Below, piece by piece: positions 1 through 7,689 of a stretch of DNA of 64,000 bases. How positions within the stretch are numbered: position 1 is the first letter of the stretch; every line of letters begins with the position of its first letter. The notes beneath the pieces were generated by a model. It did not search any database. It worked only from the letters and a program-made list of their open reading frames with translations, and had not been told where the DNA came from. This stretch comes from Phycisphaerales bacterium (GTDB taxonomy: Bacteria; Planctomycetota; Phycisphaerae; Phycisphaerales; UBA1924). Made by a program: the position numbers and the translations under genes. The stretch is taken from assembly GCA_027019265.1 (NCBI GenBank), contig JALUWX010000031.1, positions 1 to 64,000 of the forward strand, written 5' to 3'.

Positions 1-639
1 GGGGGGGGTGGGGTGGATCCTGCTTCGGTTTCGGGGGCGGCGTTGGATCGGATCGAGACGTGGATGCGTTGGTCGGTGGCGCTCCGGTTGACGTTGGTGC
101 GGACGCAGCTGCATTTGGCGCTCGAGACGGTGGAGCAGCGGATCGGGGGGGAGCTCGGGTCTTTGGATCCGGCGCGGGGGGCGGAGCTGGCGCTTGCGGC
201 GATCGGGGTGGTGGATGAGGCCGTTCGGAGGTTTGATCCGGGGCACGGGGGGCGGCTTGCGGCGCGGGTGTCTTTGGCGCTGGCGCGGTTTGTGTCGAGG
301 GTGGATGATGTGGCGCCGGTGCGGGAGCCCGGGCGCGCGGCGCGGATGTCGCCGACGGCGTATGGGGTGGAGGAGTGGACGGATCGGGTGCGGAGCGGGG
401 TGTGGTGGCTCCGGGCGAGGGCGGTGCGGGCTGAGGTGGTGGCGCGGTTGGATGCGGAGGATCGGATGATCCTGACGAAGCGGCACGGGCTCGGGGGGGA
501 ACGTCCGATCACGCTTGTGGAGCTGGGGGAGATCCTGGGGACGACGGCTCAGGGGGCGCAGCGCCGGGAGCGGAGTGCGCGTCGTCGGGCTCATGCGTGC
601 TTTCAGGGGCTCGGGGGGGCAAATCCGGGATCGCGTTGA
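1..639 (+). CDS. Sigma-70 region-4-like DNA-binding protein (5' end outside the window)
   Basis: The frame is open to the first base, so the gene may begin upstream; the first in-window start is a GTG at 13, giving 208 residues. The last 55 residues read like sigma factor region 4: Leu-Asp-Ala-Glu-Asp-Arg, then a KRHGLGGERP stretch followed by a helix-turn-helix (LVELGEILGTTAQGAQRRER). The first 140 residues are Arg/Ala-rich and helical and match no sigma region 2 that I recognise. It may be a diverged sigma factor or a sigma-like regulator. The stop is followed with overlap by a small membrane-protein gene at 593. Codon use is strongly G-ending, typical of the left part of the window. The sigma-like assignment rests only on the C-terminus. 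Confidence 0.6.
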   Translation, partial: GGGGVDPASVSGAALDRIETWMRWSVALRLTLVRTQLHLALETVEQRIGGELGSLDPARGAELALAAIGVVDEAVRRFDPGHGGRLAARVSLALARFVSRVDDVAPVREPGRAARMSPTAYGVEEWTDRVRSGVWWLRARAVRAEVVARLDAEDRMILTKRHGLGGERPITLVELGEILGTTAQGAQRRERSARRRAHACFQGLGGANPGSR

Positions 640-1060
640 ATATTTCTGGGGTTCGGGGGTATGGTGTATTGATGCTCGTTCGTTCATCGCGTTTGTGCTG
701 GTGTGGGCGCAGTCGATCGCGCTGCTGGGATCGCTCCCGGCGGCGGGCGCTGTGTCCGAGCACGCGGACACGATGGAGTGTGTGCTTTGCGAGCTCGCGT
801 TGTCGAGCGGCGATGCATCGCTGATCGGGTCGTGCGATTGCGGGTGCTGGTCGTCCACGGATCGGATGCCCGAAGCGCCCGATGGGGTGGTGGTCACTGT
901 TGAACGGGTGAGCGCGACCCGGGCTCCGGAACGGCCTGGGCTTGTCGGGGTGGTGGGGGTTGATCGTGGTCGATCGGTGCCGGGCTCGGTTGATGCTCGG
1001 GCTTCTCCTCATGCGGATGTGCTGGGGTTCCTCGCGTTGATCGGGGTGTGGTTGAACTGA
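593..1060 (+). CDS. Small Cys-rich membrane-anchored protein, unknown function
   Basis: A 155-residue frame with high G/C at third codon positions, overlapping the end of the upstream gene by 47 bases. The ATG at 593 is the only convincing start; no good Shine-Dalgarno precedes it, so coupling is likely. A hydrophobic segment at about residues 30-50 may be a signal anchor, followed by H-x5-C-x2-C and then C-D-C-G-C. This vaguely recalls DUF2946-type copper-linked proteins, which have a membrane segment and a short His/Cys motif, but I would not assign it. Its neighbours, an HMA-domain lipoprotein and a beta-barrel protein, favour a metal-related role. Confidence 0.5.
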   Translation: MRAFRGSGGQIRDRVEYFWGSGVWCIDARSFIAFVLVWAQSIALLGSLPAAGAVSEHADTMECVLCELALSSGDASLIGSCDCGCWSSTDRMPEAPDGVVVTVERVSATRAPERPGLVGVVGVDRGRSVPGSVDARASPHADVLGFLALIGVWLN

Positions 1061-1174
1061 TGTCGGTGCCTTCGGTGCGCGCGTTGCGCGTTCCTGATGG
1101 TGTTTGACGTCTGTTTCTGTTCAACCAAACCACGATGCTGTGCTCGTGTGCGGGCGCGGCGAGGAGTATTTCCT

Positions 1175-1525
1175 ATGGCATTTCGTATGATTTCCGGCGC
1201 TGTTGTGCTTTCTTCTGTCTTTGTGCTCGGTGCTTGCGGTGGGTCTCAGGTCCGCGCGGGCTCGGAGACGCAGGCCGTGTCGAGCGAGCCTGTTGTGGCG
1301 AAGGGCGCGACGATGCGTGTCGATGGGCTCGGGTGCCCGATGTGCGCGGAGAGTATCGCGATCCTGATGGACAACATTGATGGGGTGATGGATTCGCGTG
1401 TCGATCTGAGCACGGGGACGGTCCATGTCGATCTCGACGGGACGACCCCGGTTTCGGCTGAGGCGCTCCGGCGCGCGATCGACGATGGTGGGTTCACGTT
1501 CCGTTCCATCACGTTCGAGGGCTGA
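1175..1525 (+). CDS. HMA-domain lipoprotein (metal-binding, periplasmic side)
   Basis: 116 residues. The ATG at 1175 is chosen because gaggag lies 12 bases upstream and the protein then starts with a clean lipoprotein signal ending L-G-A-C, with Cys21 as the predicted lipidated residue. Residues 47-115 form a heavy-metal-associated domain with the metal-binding G-C-P-M-C motif (Cys54 and Cys57), as in CopZ, MerP and the N-termini of P-type ATPases. Such domains bind Cu(I), Hg(II) or similar soft metals. A lipid-anchored HMA domain is less common than cytosolic ones and suggests metal capture outside the inner membrane. It is followed after 3 bases by a beta-barrel gene. Confidence 0.8.
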   Translation: MAFRMISGAVVLSSVFVLGACGGSQVRAGSETQAVSSEPVVAKGATMRVDGLGCPMCAESIAILMDNIDGVMDSRVDLSTGTVHVDLDGTTPVSAEALRRAIDDGGFTFRSITFEG

Positions 1526-1528
1526 TCC

Positions 1529-2371
1529 ATGAGTCCAAAGCACAGCGCGTGGGCGCTGTGCGCGATCGGCGTGTTCCTGATGGGCACGCCGATCGCGCAC
1601 GCGCAGGAGTCGGCTCTGGTTGATGCGGCGACACAGCCCGCGAAGGGTCGGGTGACGTGGCGCGAGCAGGGTCGGTTCGAGCGGTTCGATCTCAACGGGG
1701 AGCGTGTGGATCAGTTCACGCTGGACACGCGGTTGACGCTGGGGTTGTCGAAGGATTGGTCGTTGGCGCTGAATGTGCCGACGATCGATCGTGAGCGGAG
1801 TGCGCCCGGGTTCGATGATCGGTCCGGGCTCGGGGATGTGACGCTGACGCTGAAGCATCGGTTCTGGCAGCACGATCCGGGGCCGATCGATACGAATCGG
1901 TTGGCGCTGGTCACGGGGCTTCGGCTCCCGGCGGGGACGGACGGGCTTTCGAGCGGCGGGTACGACCCGTTTGTCGGGCTGACGTTCACGCGCGTGTCCG
2001 GGAGGCACGGGGTGAACGCTTCGGCGCGGTACCTGCTGACGACGAGCGGGGAGCGCGCGACGAGCGCGAGCCCGGTTGTTGAAGCGGGGAAGAGCGGCGC
2101 GGATCTGTTCACGTTCGAGTCGTCGTACGTGTTCCGGTTGTCCCCGAGCGAGTATTCGAGCGAGACGGAGGCGTCGTTGTATTTCACGGCGGAGTCGATC
2201 CTCGACTGGGATACGGACGGGGATATCGACTGGAGACTGGCGCCGGGGTTGTTGTACGAGGCGCGGCGGTTCACGCTGGAGCTGTCCCCGATCATCCCGG
2301 TGGCGCAGGACGTGGATCGTCGCGCGGAGCGGGAGTGGGGGGTGGCGTTTGGGCTTCGGGTGTTGTTCTGA
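1529..2371 (+). CDS. Outer-membrane beta-barrel protein, MetA-pathway/transporter-like
   Basis: 280 residues with a signal peptide (about residues 1-25, ending A-H-A). The mature protein is made of alternating amphipathic strands such as LDTRLTLGLSKDWSLALNVP and ends in a C-terminal Phe (LRVLF), the usual outer-membrane barrel signature. The layout resembles PF13557-type proteins (putative MetA pathway of phenol degradation), often annotated 'transporter' and often beside metal genes. It starts 3 bases after the HMA lipoprotein, with no Shine-Dalgarno of its own, so translational coupling is likely. The substrate is unknown. Confidence 0.65.
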   Translation: MSPKHSAWALCAIGVFLMGTPIAHAQESALVDAATQPAKGRVTWREQGRFERFDLNGERVDQFTLDTRLTLGLSKDWSLALNVPTIDRERSAPGFDDRSGLGDVTLTLKHRFWQHDPGPIDTNRLALVTGLRLPAGTDGLSSGGYDPFVGLTFTRVSGRHGVNASARYLLTTSGERATSASPVVEAGKSGADLFTFESSYVFRLSPSEYSSETEASLYFTAESILDWDTDGDIDWRLAPGLLYEARRFTLELSPIIPVAQDVDRRAEREWGVAFGLRVLF

Positions 2372-2470
2372 GTGCGCCTGAGTCGCGCATCTGCCAGTCA
2401 TACGGTCTCTGATTCTCAAGAGAGATGGCACGCTGACCCGATTGTGTTTGGTGTCTGTCTGTAATTTGTG

Positions 2471-2476
2471 TATACT
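2471..2476 (+). promoter_or_regulatory. -10 element of the DUF5131-tcmP operon
   Basis: TATACT lies 10 bases before the ATG at 2487, with gggaaag between them. A poor -35 (TTTGGT at 2447-2452) sits 18 bases upstream. The transcript would have almost no leader. Confidence 0.35.
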
Positions 2477-2486
2477 GGGAAAGACT

Positions 2487-3278
2487 ATGGCTGTCGGATC
2501 GACAATTGAATGGACTGAAGCGACCTGGAATCCGGTAGCGGGTTGTTCGCCGGTTTCGCCTGGTTGCCACAACTGCTATGCGGCCCGGATGTCGTTACGC
2601 CTTGGCTCGATGCCGAACAAGACGGGCGACAAGTATGGCGGGCTTGCGAAGAAACTCCGGTCTGGTCGGCCAGTCTTCAATGGCAAGATTCAGTTGGACT
2701 ATGACGCCCTCGAAGCTCCGTTGTCGTGGAGATTGCCCAGAATCATTTTTGTGAACTCGATGAGCGATCTCTTTCACGAATCTGTGCCGATGAGCTTTAT
2801 TCGTCGTGTCTTTGACGTGATGAATCGTTGTCCACAGCACACTTTCCAGGTACTCACGAAGCGTCCCGAGCGTGCACTTGAAGTTGCGACGGAGCTTGAG
2901 TGGGCAAAAAACATTTGGATGGGTACGAGCGTCGAGACAAAGGAGTATTATGAGCGGATCAGGCTGCTCCAGCAGATCCCAGCTCATGTCCGGTTCTTGT
3001 CGTGCGAGCCATTGTTAGGGCCTCTGCCACGAATGCCGCTGAAGGGGATCCACTGGGTGATCGTTGGTGGTGAATCGGGTCCTGGCTCAAGACCGATGCA
3101 GGGGACTTGGGCGCTGCAGATCAAAGAGCAGTGTGAGAAAAAGGGTGTGCCGTTCTTTTTCAAGCAGTGGGGCGGCGTGAGGAAGAAAGAGACTGGCCGA
3201 GAGCTTGAGGGCCAGACTTGGGACGAGATGCCGGAATTGGAGTATTCGGGTGGGATCGAGCGACAAAGAGCACTTTGA
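2487..3278 (+). CDS. DUF5131 family (phage Gp37/Gp68-like) three-Cys protein
   Basis: 263 residues. It opens with [17 protein letters not shown] and a C-x6-C-x2-C motif (Cys20, Cys27, Cys30), the hallmark of PF07505/DUF5131, where the cysteines resemble those of radical-SAM enzymes. Later conserved blocks include [29 protein letters not shown] and the C-terminal [11 protein letters not shown] 2487 is chosen because it begins exactly at the family's N-terminal [10 protein letters not shown]. Local GC is lower than the flanks (one line I counted gave 32 of 60). Its end overlaps tcmP by 29 bases, so the two are translated together. The biochemical role is unproven; these genes occur in phages and accessory loci. 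Confidence 0.85.
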   Translation: MAVGSTIEWTEATWNPVAGCSPVSPGCHNCYAARMSLRLGSMPNKTGDKYGGLAKKLRSGRPVFNGKIQLDYDALEAPLSWRLPRIIFVNSMSDLFHESVPMSFIRRVFDVMNRCPQHTFQVLTKRPERALEVATELEWAKNIWMGTSVETKEYYERIRLLQQIPAHVRFLSCEPLLGPLPRMPLKGIHWVIVGGESGPGSRPMQGTWALQIKEQCEKKGVPFFFKQWGGVRKKETGRELEGQTWDEMPELEYSGGIERQRAL

Positions 3279-4455
3279 TGAGTATGCGTATCAAAACAAG
3301 ATAAAGCATATCATTTTCCAGAACTACTTTGCTGTATATGCGAAGATCATATCCACTAGATGGAAGACGAATGTCTTTTTGATCGACGGATTTGCTGGTA
3401 GAGGCCACTATGGAAACCCAGATGAAGATCAAGCATTTGCTGGTTCGCCCATCCTTGCGCTTCAGGCATTGGCCAGGGATGCGCAGTTAGGTACGAGAGT
3501 GCAGACTTGGTTTATTGAGAAGGATGCGGATCATTTTGACAATCTTGAACAATCTGTAAATTCGTTCGTCAAAATCAATAAAGGTATTCGCAAACCGATA
3601 TTGACCAATGGGGAGTTTGTTGAAACACTCCAGCCAATTTTGGATGAGATTGAAGATGGTGGCGGCGGCATAAAGCCGACCCTGTTGTTTGTGGATCCAT
3701 GTGGAATAAGCGGAGTTGGATTTGGCACAATTTCGTCCATACTAAAAAAGCCTCGGTGTGAATTGCTATTGTTTTTTAACTATGATGGCGTTAGTCGAAC
3801 TATGGGTTTGCTCAGGACTGATAGGGATACGCCATCGCTCACCGAGTTGTTTGGTAGTTCCGACCGTGTGGAGCATCTCCGCGGTATCGCACAATCGGAC
3901 ATGAAGCCACGTGAAAAAGAGGATGCAGTAATTGCTGCGTATATCCAGGCGCTTCGCGATGATGCACGAGCTGATTTTGTTGTACCGTTTCGTGTAGAGT
4001 ATGAGCATCGGCAGGCGACAAGTCATTATCTAATTCACGCTAGTAAGCACTCTCTGCCTTTCAAAATCATGAAAGACATGATGTGGGAAGTAAGTAGGGA
4101 TGAGAATTGGGAGGGGAGTCTCGAGCTGCTTCAAGCCAGTAAGGGGACTGTGCACGATTTTCTTCGATCAGATCTCGCTGAAGTAGATCGGCAAATTGTT
4201 GAAGCACTTAGTGGGGGGAGGATTTTGTCGGTTGGTGAAATTATCGAAGACTTTCCTGAGGATCCAGGCAATTTGTACTCCCGTGGATGCTATAGAAGAC
4301 GATTGCTTCAGCTTGAGGCAAGTGGGAAGATTGTTGTTCTAGATGAGGATCGAGAAACAGTTCTGCCACCTGGTAAACGACGAAAATCAAGAGATTCTAA
4401 GACCAAGAAGCAAGTGCCAACAATTGCTCAAAGATTGTTTGTGAGACTGAGCTAG
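3250..4455 (+). CDS. tcmP: Three-Cys-motif partner protein TcmP
   Basis: 401 residues from the GTG at 3250, preceded by ggag at 8-base spacing. This start places the typical K-x12-Y core directly at the N-terminus; an earlier TTG at 3205 is possible. Recognisable motifs are D-x-F-A-G-x-G-x-Y at residues 46-54, GSP at 65-67 and FVDPCG at 147-152, arranged like a Rossmann-type methyltransferase core. The last 150 residues look like a winged-helix domain with a basic tail. TcmP is known as the genetic partner of DUF5131 proteins. It is the most AT-rich gene in the window (one 60-base line I counted has 19 G+C), against GC-rich neighbours, which indicates recent acquisition. Function is unproven; defence or nucleic-acid modification is possible. 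Confidence 0.85.
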   Translation: MGSSDKEHFDEYAYQNKIKHIIFQNYFAVYAKIISTRWKTNVFLIDGFAGRGHYGNPDEDQAFAGSPILALQALARDAQLGTRVQTWFIEKDADHFDNLEQSVNSFVKINKGIRKPILTNGEFVETLQPILDEIEDGGGGIKPTLLFVDPCGISGVGFGTISSILKKPRCELLLFFNYDGVSRTMGLLRTDRDTPSLTELFGSSDRVEHLRGIAQSDMKPREKEDAVIAAYIQALRDDARADFVVPFRVEYEHRQATSHYLIHASKHSLPFKIMKDMMWEVSRDENWEGSLELLQASKGTVHDFLRSDLAEVDRQIVEALSGGRILSVGEIIEDFPEDPGNLYSRGCYRRRLLQLEASGKIVVLDEDRETVLPPGKRRKSRDSKTKKQVPTIAQRLFVRLS

Positions 4456-4457
4456 TG

Positions 4458-5750
4458 TTAGACCTTGGAGAGTCGGGTTTTGACGTTGTCGAGGACGTTC
4501 ATGAAGTTGATGTAGCCGTCGTAGGGGGAGTCGTAGGGGGAGAAGTATTTGTGGACGTCGCCGTCGGCCCAGTACTTGGTGCACATGTAGTAGAAGTGGT
4601 CGCTCGTGGTGAGTTTGCGCCAGTCGTTGACGATGTGGTCCATTTCTTCGGCGCGTTTGGTGTCGCCGGCGGATTTGATCTCGACCATGCGGTCTTTGAG
4701 GATCTTCTCGACCCGGTAGGTTTCTTCGAGGGCGTTGTGCTGCATGGCGTTTCCTCGCCATGCGGTGAGGTCACGTTCGGTGTCGGCCCAGCTTGTGTAG
4801 TCGGGGACGTCGTAGACCCCGACGGGGGGGAACTGGGTGAGGGCTTCGGAGGGTGTGATGAAGTGGTTCTCGGTTGAGCCGTCGGCTTTCTTTGCGACGT
4901 CGAAGATGGCTTCGGGGAGTTTGTCGAGGAACTGGAAGATTCCGGTTTCGGCCCATTGGTGTTCGCCGAAGGTTTCGTAGTCCATGAAGAGGTTGCAGAG
5001 ATAGCCGTCGCCGTTGATCTGGTGGACCCACTTGGCGAATTTTTCAGCGCTCAGGGGCCATTCTTCCCAGCCTTTGTTTCCGAAGCGGAAGGCGATGTCG
5101 TCGGAGAGTTTGTAGTTTTTGAGGAGGAGCCCGAAGGGGTTTCCGTTGTCGCGCGTGAGCTGGCCGCCGTCTTGGGCGGGGGGTGCGTAGACGTAGTTGG
5201 GGGAGCGGTATCCGAGGTGACGATCGACGCCTTCGCAGATGGCTCCGAGGAATCTCGGGGAGCCGTCGGGGTTTTTCATGGAGGCGAGGTGTCGCGCGAG
5301 TTCGTTGGAGTAGATGAGCTCGGTGTTGCGGAAGACCTTGGGGGTTTGGCCGAAGAGGTCCTGGATGCGTTTGGTGTGGGCGTTGATCTGTTGTTCGAAC
5401 TCTTCACGGGAGTAGATGAAGGAGAGGGAGTGGTAGTCGGTTTCGCCGACGAACTCGCAGCACCCGGTCTCGGCGAGTTCGACGAAGAGGTCGAGGACGT
5501 CGGGGCAGAACTTCTTCCACTGGTCGATGACGGTTCCCGTGAGCGCGTAGGAGACGCGGAAGTTGCCCTCGTGTCGGCGGATGAGGTCCAGGATGAGTTT
5601 GGTGGTGGGTCGGTAGCACTTGTTGGCGACTTTTTCGCAGATGGCGCCGTTGGCGTCTTCGTCGAAGTAGAAGGGGTCCGTGTGGAAGACGGAGTAGGGC
5701 TTGAGTCGGTGGGGCTGGTGGACCTGGAAGTAGAAGACGGTGGATGCCAT
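4458..5750 (-). CDS. Glycoside hydrolase family 57 alpha-amylase-like enzyme
   Basis: 430 residues starting MASTVFYFQVHQPHRL; the ATG at 5750 is chosen because this is the conserved GH57 start (HQP at residues 11-13). Other family blocks are CCEFVGETDYHSLS (about 97-110), RNTELIYSN with the probable nucleophile Glu144, and FMDYETFGEHQW with the probable acid/base Asp257. There is no signal peptide, so it acts on cytoplasmic alpha-glucans such as glycogen. The C-terminus is 100 residues of helices with a YKTW-like region (MCTKYWADGD). Its stop lies 2 bases from the end of tcmP, convergent. Amylase versus other GH57 specificity cannot be settled here. Confidence 0.88.
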   Translation of the reverse strand: MASTVFYFQVHQPHRLKPYSVFHTDPFYFDEDANGAICEKVANKCYRPTTKLILDLIRRHEGNFRVSYALTGTVIDQWKKFCPDVLDLFVELAETGCCEFVGETDYHSLSFIYSREEFEQQINAHTKRIQDLFGQTPKVFRNTELIYSNELARHLASMKNPDGSPRFLGAICEGVDRHLGYRSPNYVYAPPAQDGGQLTRDNGNPFGLLLKNYKLSDDIAFRFGNKGWEEWPLSAEKFAKWVHQINGDGYLCNLFMDYETFGEHQWAETGIFQFLDKLPEAIFDVAKKADGSTENHFITPSEALTQFPPVGVYDVPDYTSWADTERDLTAWRGNAMQHNALEETYRVEKILKDRMVEIKSAGDTKRAEEMDHIVNDWRKLTTSDHFYYMCTKYWADGDVHKYFSPYDSPYDGYINFMNVLDNVKTRLSKV

Positions 5751-5859
5751 GGTGGGGTCCCCGGGTCGGTGCGGATGATTCCGTGATCCGATTTGAACCG
5801 TTCTTTCGACGCAACGCAAGTGCTTGGGCCAAAGAATGGTATGCGGAGGTGCGGATTGC

Positions 5860-6984
5860 TCAGGTTTTCATGGCGCTGAGCTGCGCCACGGCGACGACGC
5901 TGAGGATCATGACGGGGATAAAAACGCCGATGGTGGTGGGGAGCCCGGGGATGGCGGCGGTGGCGCCGACGATCCCTCCGATGAGGGCGAGGATCGCGAC
6001 GGGGGCGCATTTGATGCTCTGCGCGACCATGTTGGTGGGGACCCGGGTTGCGTAGAAGGGGACGGCGATGACGAGGGAGAGGAGGGAGGAGAGCATGATG
6101 GAGTAGCGCCCCCAGGCGATGCGTTCGTAGCGGGCGCGTTTGTCGGGGTCTTTGAGGGTCTCGCGCGCGAGCATGCGGCGCGCCTGGGCGAAGGAGAGGG
6201 CTTGGGAGTAGGACTCGTAGCGGTTGATGCGGAGCTCGTTGGGGTCGAGGGAGGATTCGATCCTGGTGATGGGCTCGGGGGCGCCGATGGATCCGAGGGA
6301 GCGGGACTGGGCTTGTCCGGCTTCGAGGTCCCATCCGCCGTTGTTGTAGGTGGCGCTGGTGGCGGTGATGGAGCGTTTGGCGTTGCCGTTCTCGTCTCGT
6401 TCGAGGATGTAGACCCCTTCGAGGGTGTCGGAGTTTGCGTCGAATGCGGCGGCGCGGAAGAGGCGGCCTTCGCCGTCTTTGGTGAGGGGGACGCTCGCGA
6501 TGGCGAGTCGGTGGTCTCCGGCGTCTTCGTGGTCTCGGACGAGGAGGGGAGCGATCCGGGGGATGATGATTTCCTGGTTGACCGTTTGGAGTCCGACGAG
6601 TCCGACGGCGACGATGAGGACGGGGCGGAGGACCCGGGTGAGGCTGATGCCGGCGGCCATCATGGCGATGAGCTCGCGGTTTTTGGTCATCTGTGAGAGG
6701 GTGAAGCCCATGGCGCCGACCATGACCATCCCGAGGAGGAAGTTGTAGAGCTGGAGGAGTTTGGGCCACCAGAGGTCCACGACGAGGAGGCACGCAAGGA
6801 CGCCTTTGCGGATGGTGCCCGGTTCGGCGCCGGATTGCTCGGTCCCGAGTCGGGTGGCGAGTTCGAGGAACTGGTCGATGTTGAGGGAGACGTCGATCGC
6901 GATGACGAAACAGAACAGGATCACGAACAGGAGGATGACGTTCGTGAGGAACTGGCGCGCGATGGAGCGATCGAGGATCGACAC
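5860..6984 (-). CDS. lptG: LptF/LptG family permease (probable LptG)
   Basis: 374 residues, close to the usual 350-370. Membrane segments sit at about residues 15-35, 62-85 and 100-120, then a soluble beta-rich region (about 130-265), then three more segments ending near 370. MSKNRELIAMMAAGIS-like sequence (KNRELIAMMAAGIS) after the second segment is the family's coupling-helix signature. LptG with LptF and the ATPase LptB extracts lipopolysaccharide from the inner membrane. It is last in a four-gene unit with PAP2, GT39 and lptF; the gap to PAP2 is 45 bases. Assignment as LptG rather than LptF is by length only. Confidence 0.8.
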   Translation of the reverse strand: MSILDRSIARQFLTNVILLFVILFCFVIAIDVSLNIDQFLELATRLGTEQSGAEPGTIRKGVLACLLVVDLWWPKLLQLYNFLLGMVMVGAMGFTLSQMTKNRELIAMMAAGISLTRVLRPVLIVAVGLVGLQTVNQEIIIPRIAPLLVRDHEDAGDHRLAIASVPLTKDGEGRLFRAAAFDANSDTLEGVYILERDENGNAKRSITATSATYNNGGWDLEAGQAQSRSLGSIGAPEPITRIESSLDPNELRINRYESYSQALSFAQARRMLARETLKDPDKRARYERIAWGRYSIMLSSLLSLVIAVPFYATRVPTNMVAQSIKCAPVAILALIGGIVGATAAIPGLPTTIGVFIPVMILSVVAVAQLSAMKT

Positions 6985-7029
6985 TGAGCGATCGTAGCCC
7001 GGGGTGTCGGGATCAGGGCTTGGTGGGGA

Positions 7030-7689
7030 TCAGGGGAAGGTGTACTTGCGGTCGGATCGGGACTCGGAGGACATGATCCATCGTGCGGCGAGGATCCCGA
7101 CGACGGCTCCGAGGAGGACATCGCTGGCGAAGTGGGCGCCGGTGAGCATTCTTGAGAGCCCGCACCCGAGCGCGAGGAGGAAGCAGAGGGGTGCGAGGCG
7201 CGGTTTCATGAGCGCGAGGACGGTCATCCCTCCGAAGGCGACGGCGGTGTGTGAGGAGGGGAGCCCGAGGTTTGAGCCGTCGATGAAGCCGGAGAAAGGG
7301 ACGCGGAAGTGGTAGAAGCCGTCTTGGATGACCCCTCCATCGACGGGGCGCTCTCGGGCGAAGATGAGCTTGAGGAGTTCGGCGCCGAGCCCGGCGATGA
7401 GGGGTGAGACGAGGACGGGGAGGGCGCGGCGGAGTGTTCGGTCGAGGAGGAGAAGCGCGAGGCTCAGGACGATCCAGGTCCAGAGGGACCCGACGATCCG
7501 GAGCATCGAGTACCAGTCCTCGGTTTCGAAGGATCGGTCGATGCGGCCGTGCTCGTCGGCGCGGGTGAGCGCGTGGAGGAGGGGGAAGTCGAGGAGGGAG
7601 ACGAGGACGAAGACGACGAGGAGCGCGAGCGCGCCGTGGTAGAGGCGCAGCGACTGTTCTCGCTTCTCGTGGGGGCTCCGGTACGTCAT
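7030..7689 (-). CDS. PAP2-family membrane phosphatase
   Basis: 219 residues with about five membrane segments. The three phosphatase motifs are present: KLIFARERP at 107-115, PSSH at 144-147 (proton-donor His147) and S179-R180 with His186 and Asp190. The family removes phosphates from undecaprenyl diphosphate, phosphatidic acid or lipid A (LpxE/LpxF). Its ATG overlaps the GT39 stop (ATGA), so the two are translated together. Placement between lptF and lptG makes lipid A or undecaprenyl phosphate a likely substrate; this is inference from context. Confidence 0.85.
   Translation of the reverse strand: MTYRSPHEKREQSLRLYHGALALLVVFVLVSLLDFPLLHALTRADEHGRIDRSFETEDWYSMLRIVGSLWTWIVLSLALLLLDRTLRRALPVLVSPLIAGLGAELLKLIFARERPVDGGVIQDGFYHFRVPFSGFIDGSNLGLPSSHTAVAFGGMTVLALMKPRLAPLCFLLALGCGLSRMLTGAHFASDVLLGAVVGILAARWIMSSESRSDRKYTFP

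Noticed and set aside
509-1012. Minus-strand frame opposite the small Cys-rich membrane protein
   Set aside because: The product is Arg/Pro/His-rich low complexity, as expected of an antisense shadow. The plus-strand frame has a membrane segment and normal codon use.
2372-4457. Flanking direct repeats or attachment sites of the DUF5131-tcmP islet
   Set aside because: I compared the two edges by eye and found no repeat worth reporting, so the mode of insertion is unknown.
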